The position numbers and the translations under genes are program-made. 64,000 bases of DNA from Hoplostethus atlanticus. Lineage: Eukaryota; Chordata; Actinopteri; Trachichthyiformes; Trachichthyidae. The stretch spans positions 3,454,001-3,518,000 of the forward strand of contig JAXDDX010000004.1 in the NCBI GenBank assembly GCA_034670405.1. Reading direction: 5' to 3'. Shown one piece after another: positions 12,633 to 24,400 of the stretch. Numbering within the stretch: position 1 is the stretch's first letter; each line of letters opens with the position of its first letter. The notes below the pieces were generated by a model. That model did not search any database and was not told the origin of the DNA. It was given only the letters and a program-made list of their open reading frames with translations.

Positions 12633-15600
12633 ATGGCTAAACAATACGACGTTTTACTCAGACTGCTGATGCTTGGAGATTCAGGGGTTGGAAAAACTTG
12701 CTTGTTGCGCAGGTTCACGGAAAATGAATTTCATCCTTCGCATATTTCCACAATCGGTAAGTTCTCCGGTGACGCCTGTTCCGTCTGTGTACGCTACGTA
12801 GTGTTTGAACAAGACCAAAACATCAATAAATACATTTTCCAAACCAATGGAGAGGCGGGAACTTCTACATTGAATGTAATAATTTACTGTAACAAGTATT
12901 CAAGGAAGTATTAATGGGATTAGGTACAAACTGCCCCCAGCCTTTAGAGTCCACCCTCTGAAATAGATTTTAAAATTATGTCAGCACTGATTCATGAAGC
13001 CTTTTTCACAATTCCGATTGTGGCCATATCATAAAATCATTACATTCTAATGAAGACTTAAGAAAGACACCAAGGGATGCAGAATTGGACACTGGCTAAG
13101 TAAGAAATATGTGAGGAACTTCTGAGAAAGCACTGCAGGTCTGTGCCCTGTACACATTAATGAAGGGAAGGAACAGGAAATGTGTTGGTTTTTCTGCTCT
13201 CAAATGATTTGATTTTTTTCCACGTTTTCTTTCTTACTACAAAATGTGTGGACTGACATGTACTACCACAGCACATTAGTGCTCCATATCACTGATGTCT
13301 CTTTTCCTGTCTATGTGATAGTCTTTGGTGAAAGTGTGGACCGGTGGGCCTGTTTAACAGATAAGAGGGAATTATTCCTACACAACTAAATGAATACTGC
13401 CAACACAACAAAACAGCCTGTTATCCAGTGACTCTCCAGCAGCACATCGGCACATACCAGGGCAGGCTGTAGTTTGTTGAATATGTGAAGGTAATAGAAC
13501 ATGCAATGCTGCGGCTTAGAGTGTAGCCTAGTTTGCGGTGTTTAAGCTCTGTGAGCTGTAAGCTGGGCAGCTGAATTTCAAGAAAGCTTGTTTTCTTCTT
13601 CCTGGTTGGAAGTGTTTTTGAGTCACCGGTGAATAGTTTTTTAGGGAAAGTGTCACTGATGCTGTGATTGATGAAAGCATGAGACGTGCCAACCATCTTG
13701 CCACAGACCTGCGTCACCATCTCTCTTAAGTAGTCCAACAACTGGGTCTATTTTTCATAATCAACTGTAGGCTCAAAGTACAGAACAATGCACTGGTTCA
13801 CTGTTTGAATAGTAACCCTAAGGAACTCTAACCCTAATTACTCAATAGAAAAGTCACATCCAAGTCAACTACACATTAGCCATTTGAAGCATTGCGTTTT
13901 GTATTAAATACTATGTAAATCAATCCGAATGAATGGAACAGGAATCGATTGATGTAAATATGAAGCTGCTGGAGTTCCTTTACTTTCATATAAACCCATG
14001 ACCTTCTGACTTTGTAACTGAGGTGATTTGTGAGTGGTCCGTCTCTTTCTTCGGCAGCCAGTGCTGTGGAGTCACATTTCTTTGCACCCATGTCCTGTTA
14101 CCCAGCAGGAAAACACTATAGTAAATTGGGGATTGCCCTTCGGGAGACATGATTTAGAAGTTAGCACTGTGGAGTGATTTAAATACTATTCATTAGGGAT
14201 AATGGTGTCTCCAAGCAACTTTAATCAAGAGCTCACAAACATGCAAAAGTCCATGCAAAATACCCAAAAAGCAGTTTGAGTAGGATCTTTCACTATTTTG
14301 GCTCAGTCGCTTCAAGTGACAGCGAATCCTTTTTGAACTTGTAATTTAGATTTGCACTTATGAAGACGGTCCTTTTTGAGTTTTTGATTTGTAATTGGAG
14401 TGTTTTTCTTGGTCATGCAGCCCTGCCTTCTGGGAAATAAACTGTAGTTGTTTTTTTTCTGTTTTTATAGGAGTTGATTTTAAGATGAAAACGTTAGTAA
14501 TAGATGGCATCAAAGTACGAGTGCAGATATGGTAAGTGGCTTGATGGTTACATGGTATTTCAATGCGTGTGTGCTGACGCACATGGAGAGGCAGGCTGTT
14601 TTGTTGACTTGTATTTCGTCTTCTATGCAGGGACACGGCTGGCCAGGAACGTTATCAGACCATTACCAAACAGTACTATAGACGGGCACAGGTGATCCCT
14701 CCATATTAACACTCCCCCCTAGTCAAGTTACCTTTTACGGTTGAATATAACAATCATTCATTAATCCTTTTACGGTGGTATGCTCTTGATTCTGTCCTTG
14801 TCCTGCTTTCTTTTGATTCTCATCCAGGGTATCATCCTTGTATACGACATCACGAATGAGCCGTCTTTTCAGCACACAGTGAAGTGGGCCAGTGATGTGG
14901 ATGAAGTAAGGCGAACACCCACTCTCTTCTTACTCCCTCACTCTCTATTTTCCTCTTTCTCATTGTCCAGAGTGACCTGGTGTTTGCATCCCCCCCTCAG
15001 TGAACTTTGGATGCCTGCTCCCAGCCCAGTGGCCTGGTTTGAGTGACAAGCTGGTGAAGTCCCTTATCCCCTTCCTGTCTGTTTTTTGCAGTATGCCCCT
15101 GACACGGTGCAGAGGATCCTAGTGGGGAACAAGTCTGACGAGAAGCTGAACAGACAGGTGACCAAGGAACAAGGAAGCAAGGTTTGCCTTAATCTCATTC
15201 TATGTAGTGACACAACTTTTATTTTTAATTTTTATTTTTTACAGGGTGTCATCTCTTAAAGGAATACACCAAACTTGATGGGCAACTTACCTGTTAAGTG
15301 ATGAGAAGATAGACACCAAAATCATCCACATGTCCCCGGTAGATTGTTCTTTGCGATGCTCCATGCTAACCCTTTAGCGTATATCATGTTGAATGATAGT
15401 AGGCCACTAGCATGTGGCAGCTCTAAAGCTAAATGGTAAGTAATCATAAATGACATGCAGCTAAGTCTGGTGGTTTTGTGCAGGAGATTGGTAAAGTTTA
15501 CATAAAATATGATCCAAAAATAACATACTGTTTTGAATTACCAGAGACAACTTTTCCTGTTTACATAGGAAGTGAAGGCGGTGGGCGATGGGAAACTGCA

Positions 15601-16360
15601 TCCAGCTAAAAATCACTGCACGTGGTTGCTCACCGGAAATGGTTCCAAAAACAAACCTGGCTACATCAGTTATCTTGAGTTAAAATCTCATTTTTAAAAT
15701 GTAAGAATCTATAAGCCATATAATAAAAACTAATAATATCACTTTATAATATATCTGGATAATGCCAGTTGCCTACTATCATTCAACATAATGTATGAGA
15801 GTTAGCATGGAGCACTGGAACGATTGATCTACCAGGGACACAGTATGATTTTGGTGTCTATGCTCTAATCACATAATAGGTAAGTTGACCAAATGGCCAA
15901 TCTGCCCAAAACTTGGTGTATTCTTTTAATTGTAGTGGAAAACATCCTTTTGGTTTACTTATTTCTAATCATTCTAACCGATGTGCAATTGCATTTTGTA
16001 GCTAGCCGAGACCTATGGATTGGACTTCTTTGAGACCAGTGCTTGCACCAACAGTAATATCAACGAGGTGGGGCACAAGGTTCATCAGCAGAGAAACTTG
16101 TCTGTCACGTTAGGAATGTGGATACATGTTTGAGGGGAACTACCTATGCTGGAGTGTTGTCATTGGCGGTATTGTTTTTATGTATTTCCTCCTTCCTTCA
16201 GTCCTTCACCCGCCTGACAGAGCTGGTGTTGCAGGCTCACAAGACAGATGTAGCCAACCTGCTGGGATCCCTGGATGATTCACTGGACATGGCTACTCTG
16301 GAGGAGGAGAAGGGCTTTCAAGACACTGGTGACACCGCTCAGAGGACCTGCTCATGTTAG
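12633..16360 (+). CDS. rab15: Ras-related GTPase Rab15
   Basis: Seven exons join in phase: 12633-12756, 14471-14531, 14631-14691, 14828-14905, 15092-15181, 16002-16067 and 16202-16360. The product is 212 aa, the same length I recall for human RAB15, and begins [23 protein letters not shown]-binding motifs are the P-loop GDSGVGKT (15-22), DTAGQ (63-67), NKSD (121-124) and ETSAC (149-153). The C terminus CSC is a double-geranylgeranylation signal for membrane attachment. Rab15 acts on sorting and recycling endosomes, mainly in neural and secretory cells. All junctions are GT-AG. Gene order rab15 then gpx2 on one strand agrees with mammals. Intron 5 holds a MITE. No defect is visible. Confidence 0.95.
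15260..15925. mobile_element. Long-TIR MITE flanked by TTAA in rab15 intron 5
   Basis: The ends AGGAATACACCAA and TTGGTGTATTC are inverted copies, and complementarity continues about 150 bp inward (left about 15,260-15,405; right about 15,780-15,925) with scattered differences. TTAA flanks both ends (15,256-15,259 and 15,926-15,929), the target duplication expected of piggyBac-type elements. There is no coding capacity, so it is a non-autonomous copy. It ends about 75 bp before exon 6. Confidence 0.7.
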
Positions 16361-17660
16361 CAAGAAGACCATCATAGTGCCAGTACCTTTTTCATAGACG
16401 TTTTGTGTCACCGCTGTGACTTAATGCAAGTATGGTGCAGTTGTTTGTGAATGAGAGAATATTTTGTTGAACAGATTTTGCCCACGATGCTGCCCAAATA
16501 GTGCCCTGCCCCTTCTTCAGATATTTTGTGTTCCTTGTTGTCATTGGACTCACCTATTGTAGGTCTGTGGAAGTAATATGGAGGTAAAAGCAGTTAATAG
16601 TAGCTACCAGTAGAGGGACAATTTTGTTGCACCATCACTCTGAACCTTGTAGCCAATATACTGTATATCTACAGTTCCTGAAGTCAGTTCTGTGGTATTG
16701 GTATCATTTACTCCAATAACAAAACCAATATCAACACCCACTATGTTTACATTTTCCTTTTTGTAGAAAGTTGTTTTCCACTAGATGTCTACTTTTATTC
16801 CATCAAGTTGCTTTCTCATCTTCTTTGTACAAATCTACAAATTGACTTGTAACATCTCAGTGTGGATCTGACTATTTCAGATCAATCCTCAGCACTACTT
16901 ATTAAGGTGAGGAGTATGGACGCAATAACGAGGTAGCCAGAGGACAAAGTTGAATTATTTACACCTAGAAACTCAAACCGAGCGGGGATGGATTCATTTA
17001 CACAATGGATTATTTCCTCAAGGGAGACTGTCGTGCTCACGCATGACCTTCAATGAAATGCATGTTTGTTTGCCATCGGTATATTTTATGAATGTGCTTG
17101 GTATTGCTAACTGTACGTTGTGCTTTTGAGCAATGCTACTGCTGCCTATTCTATTATTGTCAAGGTCTATTGAGGTGCCACAAATCTTCTCATTTTGATA
17201 TGTTTAAGTATAAGTTTGAAACTACAGTACAAAAAAAATCAAGTTTAAAAAATGTGTAATATTTTTGAGGTAAACTGGAAGTAAGGTTCATATTTAAAAC
17301 ATTGATTGGATATCGAAGACCTAGACCTATATCGAAGTCACTAGATTGGGATTGAGAGTGACGCTAGGTCCATTCAGAGTTTAGACAGTAGAGTCATTCA
17401 TTTTTCATCGCATGCTGTGAAAGACAGGTAATGACGTGTTTAATGTTTGATGAGCAAGAAACTGATATAGCTCACATAATCACCGTGAAGCAGAATGTCA
17501 TAATGCATGCTCCTTTTCTCACGCAGCACTCTGCAGTAAGCACGTATACCTGTACTATTCACTTTTTAAGAACTTCATGATCTGTAACCACAAGGTGTTT
17601 GGGTCCAAAGCAAATGCATTTGATATTTTAGGTGAAGTTGATCTCAATCTGACACGACAC
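16361..17660 (+). other. rab15 3'UTR and rab15-gpx2 intergenic region
   Basis: AT-rich sequence follows the rab15 stop codon. I did not find a canonical AATAAA before the gpx2 region, so the rab15 cleavage site is not placed. No reading frame here looks like a gene. The two genes lie about 1.6 kb apart, stop to start, on one strand. Confidence 0.4.
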
Positions 17661-17667
17661 TCCTTTT

Positions 17668-17674
17668 TATAAAT
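17668..17674 (+). promoter_or_regulatory. Possible TATA box of gpx2
   Basis: TATAAAT occurs 274 bases before the gpx2 start codon, within a run of pyrimidines and A/T. Transcription would then begin near 17,700 and give a leader of roughly 240 nt if there is no 5' intron. This is a positional guess without supporting elements. Confidence 0.25.
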
Positions 17675-17941
17675 CCTGCAAAAAAGAAAAACCTGATGTG
17701 CTTGATTTATATGACTCTGATTCAATTTACCTGTGTGCTTTTACAAACTGTAATATGAATCTATCGGCCACCGGTACGAGTGAGGAGTATTGTATGTCGG
17801 ACGTGGATCAGTTTCCTGCAGAGCCATTTGACACCCATGGAAGGCAGCTTTCTGTCTCAAGTCAAGTCAGGTGACCAGAGGTTGGATACAGTCGCACGCT
17901 GAGATCCTGTCTGCCATCAGTGTGGAAGCAGAGGAGACAAG

Positions 17942-18831
17942 ATGACGTTCATCGCCAAGACCTTCTACGACCTGAGAGCCACCACGCTGGAGGGAGACTC
18001 GTTGGACTTCAACGTGTTGAGGGGACGAGTCGTCCTGATCGAGAATGTGGCGTCGCTCTGAGGCACCACCACCCGGGACTTCAGCGAGCTCAACCAGCTT
18101 CAGAGCAAGCACCCCCATCGGCTGGTGGTCCTGGGTTTCCCCTGTAATCAGTTTGGCTACCAGGTCAGTTGAGCAGCTCTTTAGCCTTGATACTGCGTTA
18201 CATTTTAAGCATCTAGCAGACTCTCATCCAGAGTGGCTTACACTGATTACAACTGGAAAATAAGTTTAATTCCTAGATCAAAAAATAAAGAGTGCAAAGG
18301 TCATGGCCATAGTGCCCTTACAATATTACTGTCATGATAGAACAAAAGGGAAAATAAATAAGAGCCAAGAGAGAGAAAGCAGGGATTTTTAAACTACAAG
18401 GAGTACACAAAAACATAGAACAAACCAGCTTCCAAAAACTCTCACACCTGAATGTTTGTGTGTTTCGCAGGAGAACTGCAGCAATGGCGAGATCCTGAAC
18501 ACCCTCAAGTATGTGCGTCCAGGCGGTAGGCTTTCAGCCCGGCTTCACCATCTTTGAGAAGTGTGACGTGAATGGAACAAACACACATCCAGTCTTCGCC
18601 TACCTGAAAGACAAACTGCCCTATCCTGACGACGACCCCCATTCCCTCATTCAGGATCCCAAATTTCTGGTCTGGAGTCCCATCAGCAGGACGGACATCT
18701 CTTGGAACTTTGAGAAATTCCTCATCGGGCCAGAGGGAGAGCCCTTTAAAAGATACAGCAAAAAGTTCCCCACCACCGACATAGAGCCTGACATTCAAAG
18801 ACTATTGAGACTAACCAAGACCTTAAATTAG
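17942..18831 (+). CDS. gpx2: Glutathione peroxidase 2 (selenoprotein), one-base frameshift in exon 2
   Basis: Exon 1 (17942-18163) encodes residues 1-74, from [11 protein letters not shown] to FPCNQFGYQ, and exon 2 (18471-18831) the rest. The in-frame TGA at 18,059-18,061 is codon 40, in VASL-U-GTTTRDF, the selenocysteine of the GPX1/GPX2 active site. The triad glutamine and tryptophan contexts (FPCNQFG and [17 protein letters not shown]) are present. The enzyme reduces hydroperoxides with glutathione in the cytosol. Length and lack of an N-terminal extension fit GPX2. In exon 2 an extra A at 18,528 shifts the frame between KYVRPGG and GFQPGFT. Without it the frame stays open to TAG at 18,829-18,831; as written it stops soon after. 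It may be a sequencing error or a young null allele. Confidence 0.85.
18059..18061 (+). other. gpx2: Selenocysteine UGA codon of gpx2
   Basis: This TGA lies exactly 39 codons after the gpx2 ATG. It is flanked by codons for NVASL and GTTTRDF, the conserved surroundings of the catalytic selenocysteine. Frames continue open on both sides. Readthrough depends on the SECIS downstream. Confidence 0.9.
18205..18262 (+). repeat. Short teleost interspersed repeat in the gpx2 intron
   Basis: The core resembles the fish repeat built around AGCAGAC…TCCAGAGTGGCTTACA. Similar cores occur at about 48,920-48,995 and, inverted, at 56,830-56,900 in this window. The copies differ by many substitutions, so they are old. 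Confidence 0.5.
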
Positions 18832-18900
18832 CCTACGCCTCATAATGACTTCTCATCCATAACAGTCAAAGCTGAAATGCTGCTGTCCATCCTTTTAAGC

Positions 18901-18960
18901 CTTATTAAATGAAGGTGATATTCTGAAAAGATGTGGGAGTATCATCTGAGGCCTTGTAAG
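18901..18960 (+). promoter_or_regulatory. gpx2: SECIS element in the gpx2 3'UTR
   Basis: The stretch folds as a SECIS. ATGA (18,909-18,912) opens the quartet opposite GA (18,948-18,949). Between them is an 11-bp helix, AGGTGATATTC with GAGTATCATCT (18,913-18,923 and 18,937-18,947), paired throughout with two G-U wobbles. A 13-nt apical loop holds an A-run, and a lower stem pairs CTTAT (18,901-18,905) with GTAAG (18,956-18,960). It begins about 70 bases after the stop codon. Known function: it recruits SBP2 and the Sec elongation factor to recode UGA. An intact SECIS suggests the gene was functional until very recently. Confidence 0.85.
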
Positions 18961-19253
18961 CGCTTAAGAGTAGTGGATACATGTATTTGTATTTTTCAAA
19001 CTTCAAGGAAACTTAACACAACGTAGGTTCACTTTTGAACAAATGTGCATGTATTTTTTTATATTCTAGTTGTCCTAATTCAGAAACATAACATACTTGG
19101 TACTAAACACTTGATCGTGTCCTTTTCTCTCTAGTCCCACGCCGGCCTGGCCAGCAGATGGCGCTACTGATTTGATTAGTGATTCAGATGCTTTATGACT
19201 GTCATGCATGCCTTTTATGAATCAGCATTCACCACATGAAGTGTTTTTGTTGG

Positions 19254-19259
19254 AATAAA
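19254..19259 (+). terminator. gpx2: gpx2 poly(A) signal
   Basis: This is a canonical AATAAA about 420 bases after the gpx2 stop and beyond the SECIS, which gives a 3'UTR of plausible size. Confidence 0.6.
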
Positions 19260-20515
19260 ACTCTGAAGAGCACCTATTCTATCTCCCATTAATGCTTCCT
19301 TTTTTTATAGCTTCACAAAATCCCGTGAGACACTTTTTATTGTCATCTAGATTGTTTTCCTATGATGAAACGTTGACAAAGGAATGATGTCTGAAATAAC
19401 TCTGCGTAGCCATGAGGCCTGAGAAACAAGAAACACAGAATGAAGAATTACAATACATGTTGTCATTGCCCACTTCATCTCTTGGTAACTCAAAGGTCAT
19501 TCCCCCTCATTAGCTGCAGTCCTGTCAACATTCACCCTCCTGAAAACATTCCTGAGTAAAGATGTTGCATGATCGGCATTTCCATGTGTCTCCTAAGATC
19601 AGTGCTGATACTGACCCACTATATACCTCATGCCTGTACTTTTATACAGCAGTGACACTTGATGTCAAGTCCTAATCCATGCATCTAGGAAAACGCCTGC
19701 CCTCCCCTCTTCCAGCTTTCCTTTTCTGTTTCAACTGTTCAGTCTGCATTATTGGCAGAGCCTGCAGATTAGAGAGGGACTTCTGACTACCCACCCACAG
19801 TCACATCAGCTGATGATGTCAGAGACACAGGCTGCTGCTGAGCAATGCCCTAATGCCATTTCTCTGGCAAGTTGCCCCAGGGGACATTTGTGACAACAGT
19901 GAAAGGTTAGCGATTTCTGTTTCCGTTTGTAGTGGGGTTAGCTTGACTCAGTCTCTTTGCACATCCATGTTAAATGTGTACGGTGTCATGTTGAATGGGG
20001 GCATTTCGGCGTTACATTTCGCAGAAGCCCGCTGTCCTCTGCTGTAGGTTTTCAACAGTCGGTAACTAACGTTGACTACCAACAAGCATTATCTTATAGA
20101 TGCGACATTCCGGGAGCATCGGCTTCCCCCCCCTTTCATAGCTTGCAGATAAAAACCACCAAGATCGTTTCTGTTCGAGATAATGAATCCCTCAATACTT
20201 AATAAAACCTGGCGCACCTTCCGGTCTGCAAATGTAACCCTCATTCATGCGCTCTCCTTTATGCCTCCCATAGGGGCAGCAGAAGCATAATGACGACTCT
20301 TTCGCTCCACCTTCTGCCCGTTGCATTACTCCATTACCAAAGTACCATATTAATATACCACAAACTAAACCTACCATAGCAACATATTAAAACACAAAGG
20401 TGTATACAACCATCAGTAGTACGGAGCAGAACGAAAGCTTCCAAACAGTTCAGAGTGAAAACAGGACAGACTAGTAGCTGCAATAGCAACAAAGAGTTTT
20501 TAACAGAGGAGAAGT
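19260..20515. other. Intergenic, gpx2 to sipa1l1; no gene seen
   Basis: Mixed-composition sequence with only short frames and no splice-linked coding potential that I can recognise. Confidence 0.4.
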
Positions 20516-20521
20516 AATGAG

Positions 20522-20899
20522 CAGGGTTCCTACACGGTTTTGATAATCAAATTCCAGGACTTTTCCAAGGCTAGTCCGACATATACCACTATTTCCATGA
20601 CCAATATTTGTCAGTGTCTATGTTGCAAATGTCACATTTTTATGTTGAATAATTGATCTGAATGTCTCAAGTCTTATTTCTGGCTACAACTAGGGCCGAT
20701 ACTATCAGGAAACTTCTGCTTTGGGTTTTCAAAGGGAAGTTGATCAACAAGCAGCCAAGCTCGACATTAAATATTTCACTTGTTGGAAAAAAGATTATCA
20801 ACACATTTCCATGACATTTCTAAAACCATATGCATATTTTCTATAACTTTTCCAGGCCTGGAAACACATTTACTGAATTCAATGACCGTAGGAAGCCTG
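20522..20899. mobile_element. Small MITE, hAT-like ends
   Basis: The 5' end CAGGGTTCCTAC is matched by an inverted 3' end (GTAGGAAGCCTG), with 11 of 12 bases complementary. AATGAG flanks both sides (20,516-20,521 and 20,900-20,905). The 378-bp body is non-coding and contains inverted words such as tttccaagg/ccaggcctgg near the ends. The terminal sequence fits hAT-derived MITEs, although hAT duplications are normally 8 bp and only 6 match here. Confidence 0.6.
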
Positions 20900-21099
20900 A
20901 ATGAGTGGTTTTAGATTTTTTTTTATACCTTTACTTCCTCTCATGGACACTTTGCCCAGTTCGCAGGTCCGTTGACAGTGACTGAAACCAACCCGTATGG
21001 ATCAGAACGGTGAAGAGTTTTTTCATACCCTAGTCGTTTGTGGTATCAGGAAATTGTGTCAGAGTGAGACCTCTTCATTTTCTCTCCCCCTCTCTGACA

Positions 21100-21459
21100 C
21101 TACACACTACAGGTGAGCACTGTTACCACAGTAACGTTTGCTTTCTCCACGAGGCCTTCTCGCGAGACTCTGGAACAGAGGGGAGGGTGCCTGAATGATC
21201 TCATCCCTCCAGCAGCTGCATAGCGCAGCGAGGCAAACCAGTAACTTTTGTATCAAACTTCTAAGTTGCGTCTGAGATGAAGACGCCGGGGCAATTTCGA
21301 CGTTAACCGGAACGAATACATCTCACGCGAGAATAAGAAAGAACGTTGCCCGTTTGCGTTTCGGACTTAGGACCTTCCGCGAGTTAAACAACAAAAAAAA
21401 AAGGAGGAAAACCGTTCCGCGTTGTGTGACATCCAATGCTTGAAGCAGAAAGGAGAAAG
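21100..21459 (+). promoter_or_regulatory. sipa1l1: Candidate promoter and untranslated first exon of sipa1l1
   Basis: This is the only markedly CpG-containing stretch between gpx2 and the sipa1l1 coding exon, with many CG dinucleotides at 21,150-21,420. It ends at a good donor, GAGAAAG followed by GTGAGT (exon end 21,459). No ATG frame of note precedes it, so it would be a leader exon. Splicing to the acceptor before 38,879 would create a 17-kb intron, which is common for 5' introns of large signalling genes. The link is inference. Confidence 0.45.
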
Positions 21460-24400
21460 GTGAGTCGGAAACACGGTGCTACAGTCATGTGCGGGGTGTT
21501 GTTCAGGAGTACACGGTGGCCGAACAACATCTGTCTGATGAGGACAAAGCAGATCACTGTGTCATGTATAGCTGCAGTGGAATATCGGTGCGCAATCAGT
21601 GCCAGGGCTCTTTAATTAGTGGGTGAGGATCGTGGTAGGCGAAATGGATTCGGGTGAAGAAACGTTTCTACCCGGGCTGTCAAAATACATGGGTGATACA
21701 TATCCGGTGCATCGGTGTATCACGCTCAGTCAAGGGCAAGGCATTGTTCCCAGTCCTGCTTTGGGGAGACGATTCACAGGTGGCATCGAGCACACTAGAT
21801 CACCACTGGGTGCATGGATGTCTCTCTTTGTAATTGTCACCACACCGATCTGTATTTTCAGCATGTTATACCCCGTGTTGTTGCCACCTGACGGGGCATT
21901 GGAGGCTCCAGGTGCCCCTTCTGCCTGCCCCTAACAGGTCTGACTTGTTTACAGCCTTGAGCCTGCCTGGTTCAGTCATCTGGGTGAACAGATTAGGCCA
22001 AGCTGACTGCACGGTGAATGTGACGCTCAGTGTTTTAAATCTGATCAATATGCCTTGTTATTTGTCGTCTGTACATGTTGGTGTTTATGTGAAGGCAGCA
22101 TCTTTAGAACATGAAGGTAGACACCTGCTACCACATTGCATGTTGTTCAGTAAGCCTGCTTTTCTTATGTGAGATACCAAGTTGGATGGACCAGACCCTC
22201 CATTAGCTGCTGTGTTGCTCATTTGTGAGCAGGATTTACACTAAAACAGCTGTTTTTTCTGTTCAGAATAGAAAGTGACACGACTGTAAAGAAACAGAAA
22301 GTAAGTGTCAAGCTACAGCCTACCACAGTCCTGGGAACTTGATAGAATAGGGAAGATTTGTCAATGCAGGGCCGCAGAGGCACATTTAGATTTGCTTACA
22401 TAAATGGTAAAAAGATGGAAGGAAATTAGAAATCAATGGACTACCTGCACTATAGCGCCTGATCAGTAATTGTGTTGTTGGGGTTAGATAACTTGGCATG
22501 CGTCAGATGAAGGAAGGAAGCTTTGGAGATTAGCTTTGGGCAAGGATCAAGGATTTTTAGCATTCTTGATAGGCTTAGCTGACCCACGACAGGCATGACT
22601 GATCATATAGCTCCACTGCCATTTTTACTATTCAGACTAATCTCAGTTTTGCCCCGTTTTGCCTTTCCACGACGTAGCTTGTTCTAAAGCATAGTTATTA
22701 TTCACACTGGACCGCTTCTCGCCTCTTCTGATGGGATTTCTTATAGAGAGTTAATCTAGTGCGAATGCAGCAGCTTTATATCACTATTGGGGAAAAGCAT
22801 GCCAGCTCTATTTTAATCTCCCACGATGGGCCATCCAGTATCGGCTTCATGCTACTGACAAAAATACCACTCAAGGTTAAGATGAGACATTAACGGCGTG
22901 TGCCTCCCACGGCTCATTCGGGGACATCAGACAAGTTTGCAACCGTGGCATTATCAGACCCACCCGAGTGACAGCAGGTTGACAGGATCTGTCGAAAGAT
23001 GAATGTTTTTTTTTTTGTTGCATTCATCAAAATTTGTTATACAGCTTCCATTGCTTTGGCACCATACACACGACTCTGCCTTGAGAGAAAAGCCAGCTGC
23101 TCCTGTAGTTTCCTGCAGGGGTAATGGGTCCTCACCGTTCCCCTCTCTTTCCGTAGGACAGTGTTTCTCTTTCAGTTATTATACCTCTCGCGCTGTTACA
23201 AGTGTTGTCCTGCTTGATTAGTTGTCGTGTCCATGCCTACGCATTCACAGAGGGCAGCTTCCTGTTGCTAAGTTAAGATTATGTGTCTATTGTCTCCTGT
23301 GCATTGGCTGGAAGGGAATAGCAAGAGCAAAGATGGGAGACAACAACAAGAGGGGCATTGTGCTGCTTTATAACGTGCCTCTCTGGAATGTGTAGGCTGT
23401 AATTATAGTAAGTGGCCATCATGAAATACTTAAACTAACTGTTTACTTTTTTGATGAATCATGAGATTAGTGAGACATTGTTATTAATGCTGGAGTTCAG
23501 AGCGAGCTATTCTTTATTGATTTAATAACCCTTCCATCCAGCAATCATTAGGCTAATCCAATTTCTGAGTGCAGGTTTCGGCCAAGCTCTCTTCACAGGG
23601 ATGCACCGGTTCTAGGTTGTACTTTTTGAAGGTTTTTCTCGACTCGCCCCGGTGTCTGTGACGGGTTACCGCTTGACCTCAGGTTTTGGAAATGTGCAGT
23701 ACCGCCTGATTGGCTGCAACGGCCCCCGGAGCCTGTCTCTCCCCGCCGCTTCTCTTGTGCTTGTTGACGGATCAAGGCAAACTAAACAGACCTTGAGATA
23801 TGTCCCCCGATGGTGTGGCACACCAACTGGTCTAGTGTCTGCCACAAGGCCAATTCCTTCCTGCTTGTTGTTTCTATGGCAAGGACTAAAATGAGTCATG
23901 TAATCCTCGGGTTTGACATGACCACCGCAACAAAAAAGGAAGCTCAGTCAGTTTTGATATGACTGATTGCACCTGGCCTATATTAGTCACACTATAGTCA
24001 GAAGTCAGATGATGATGATGATAATATGGCTTCCAGTGGTGTTCAATGCTAGTGTCATTTCTCTGGCAGCTGAGGGGGTTGATGAGTTTGACTGTAATGA
24101 GGTGTGACTGTGGGTCTGCGTTTCCTGCTAAACTGTTGGAATGCTCTGTCTTTGTCTGGCTGGGGCAGGCCACTGTACGCCAGCCAATGGAAGAAACCAG
24201 AGGGCTCGGAAGCTACAATAGCAATGATGTAATCCCTTTCAGTGCGCTGTCACCGAGTAAATGCGTACAGACAAAGAGAAATGCCCCTCTCTTCCAACCC
24301 ACCCGCCACCAAGTTTCGGGAATTCAACCCCACATAAATGCCTGGTAATTTGGACTATACAATTATCTATGTGGGAGATCGGACCGGGGCTGACACTGAG

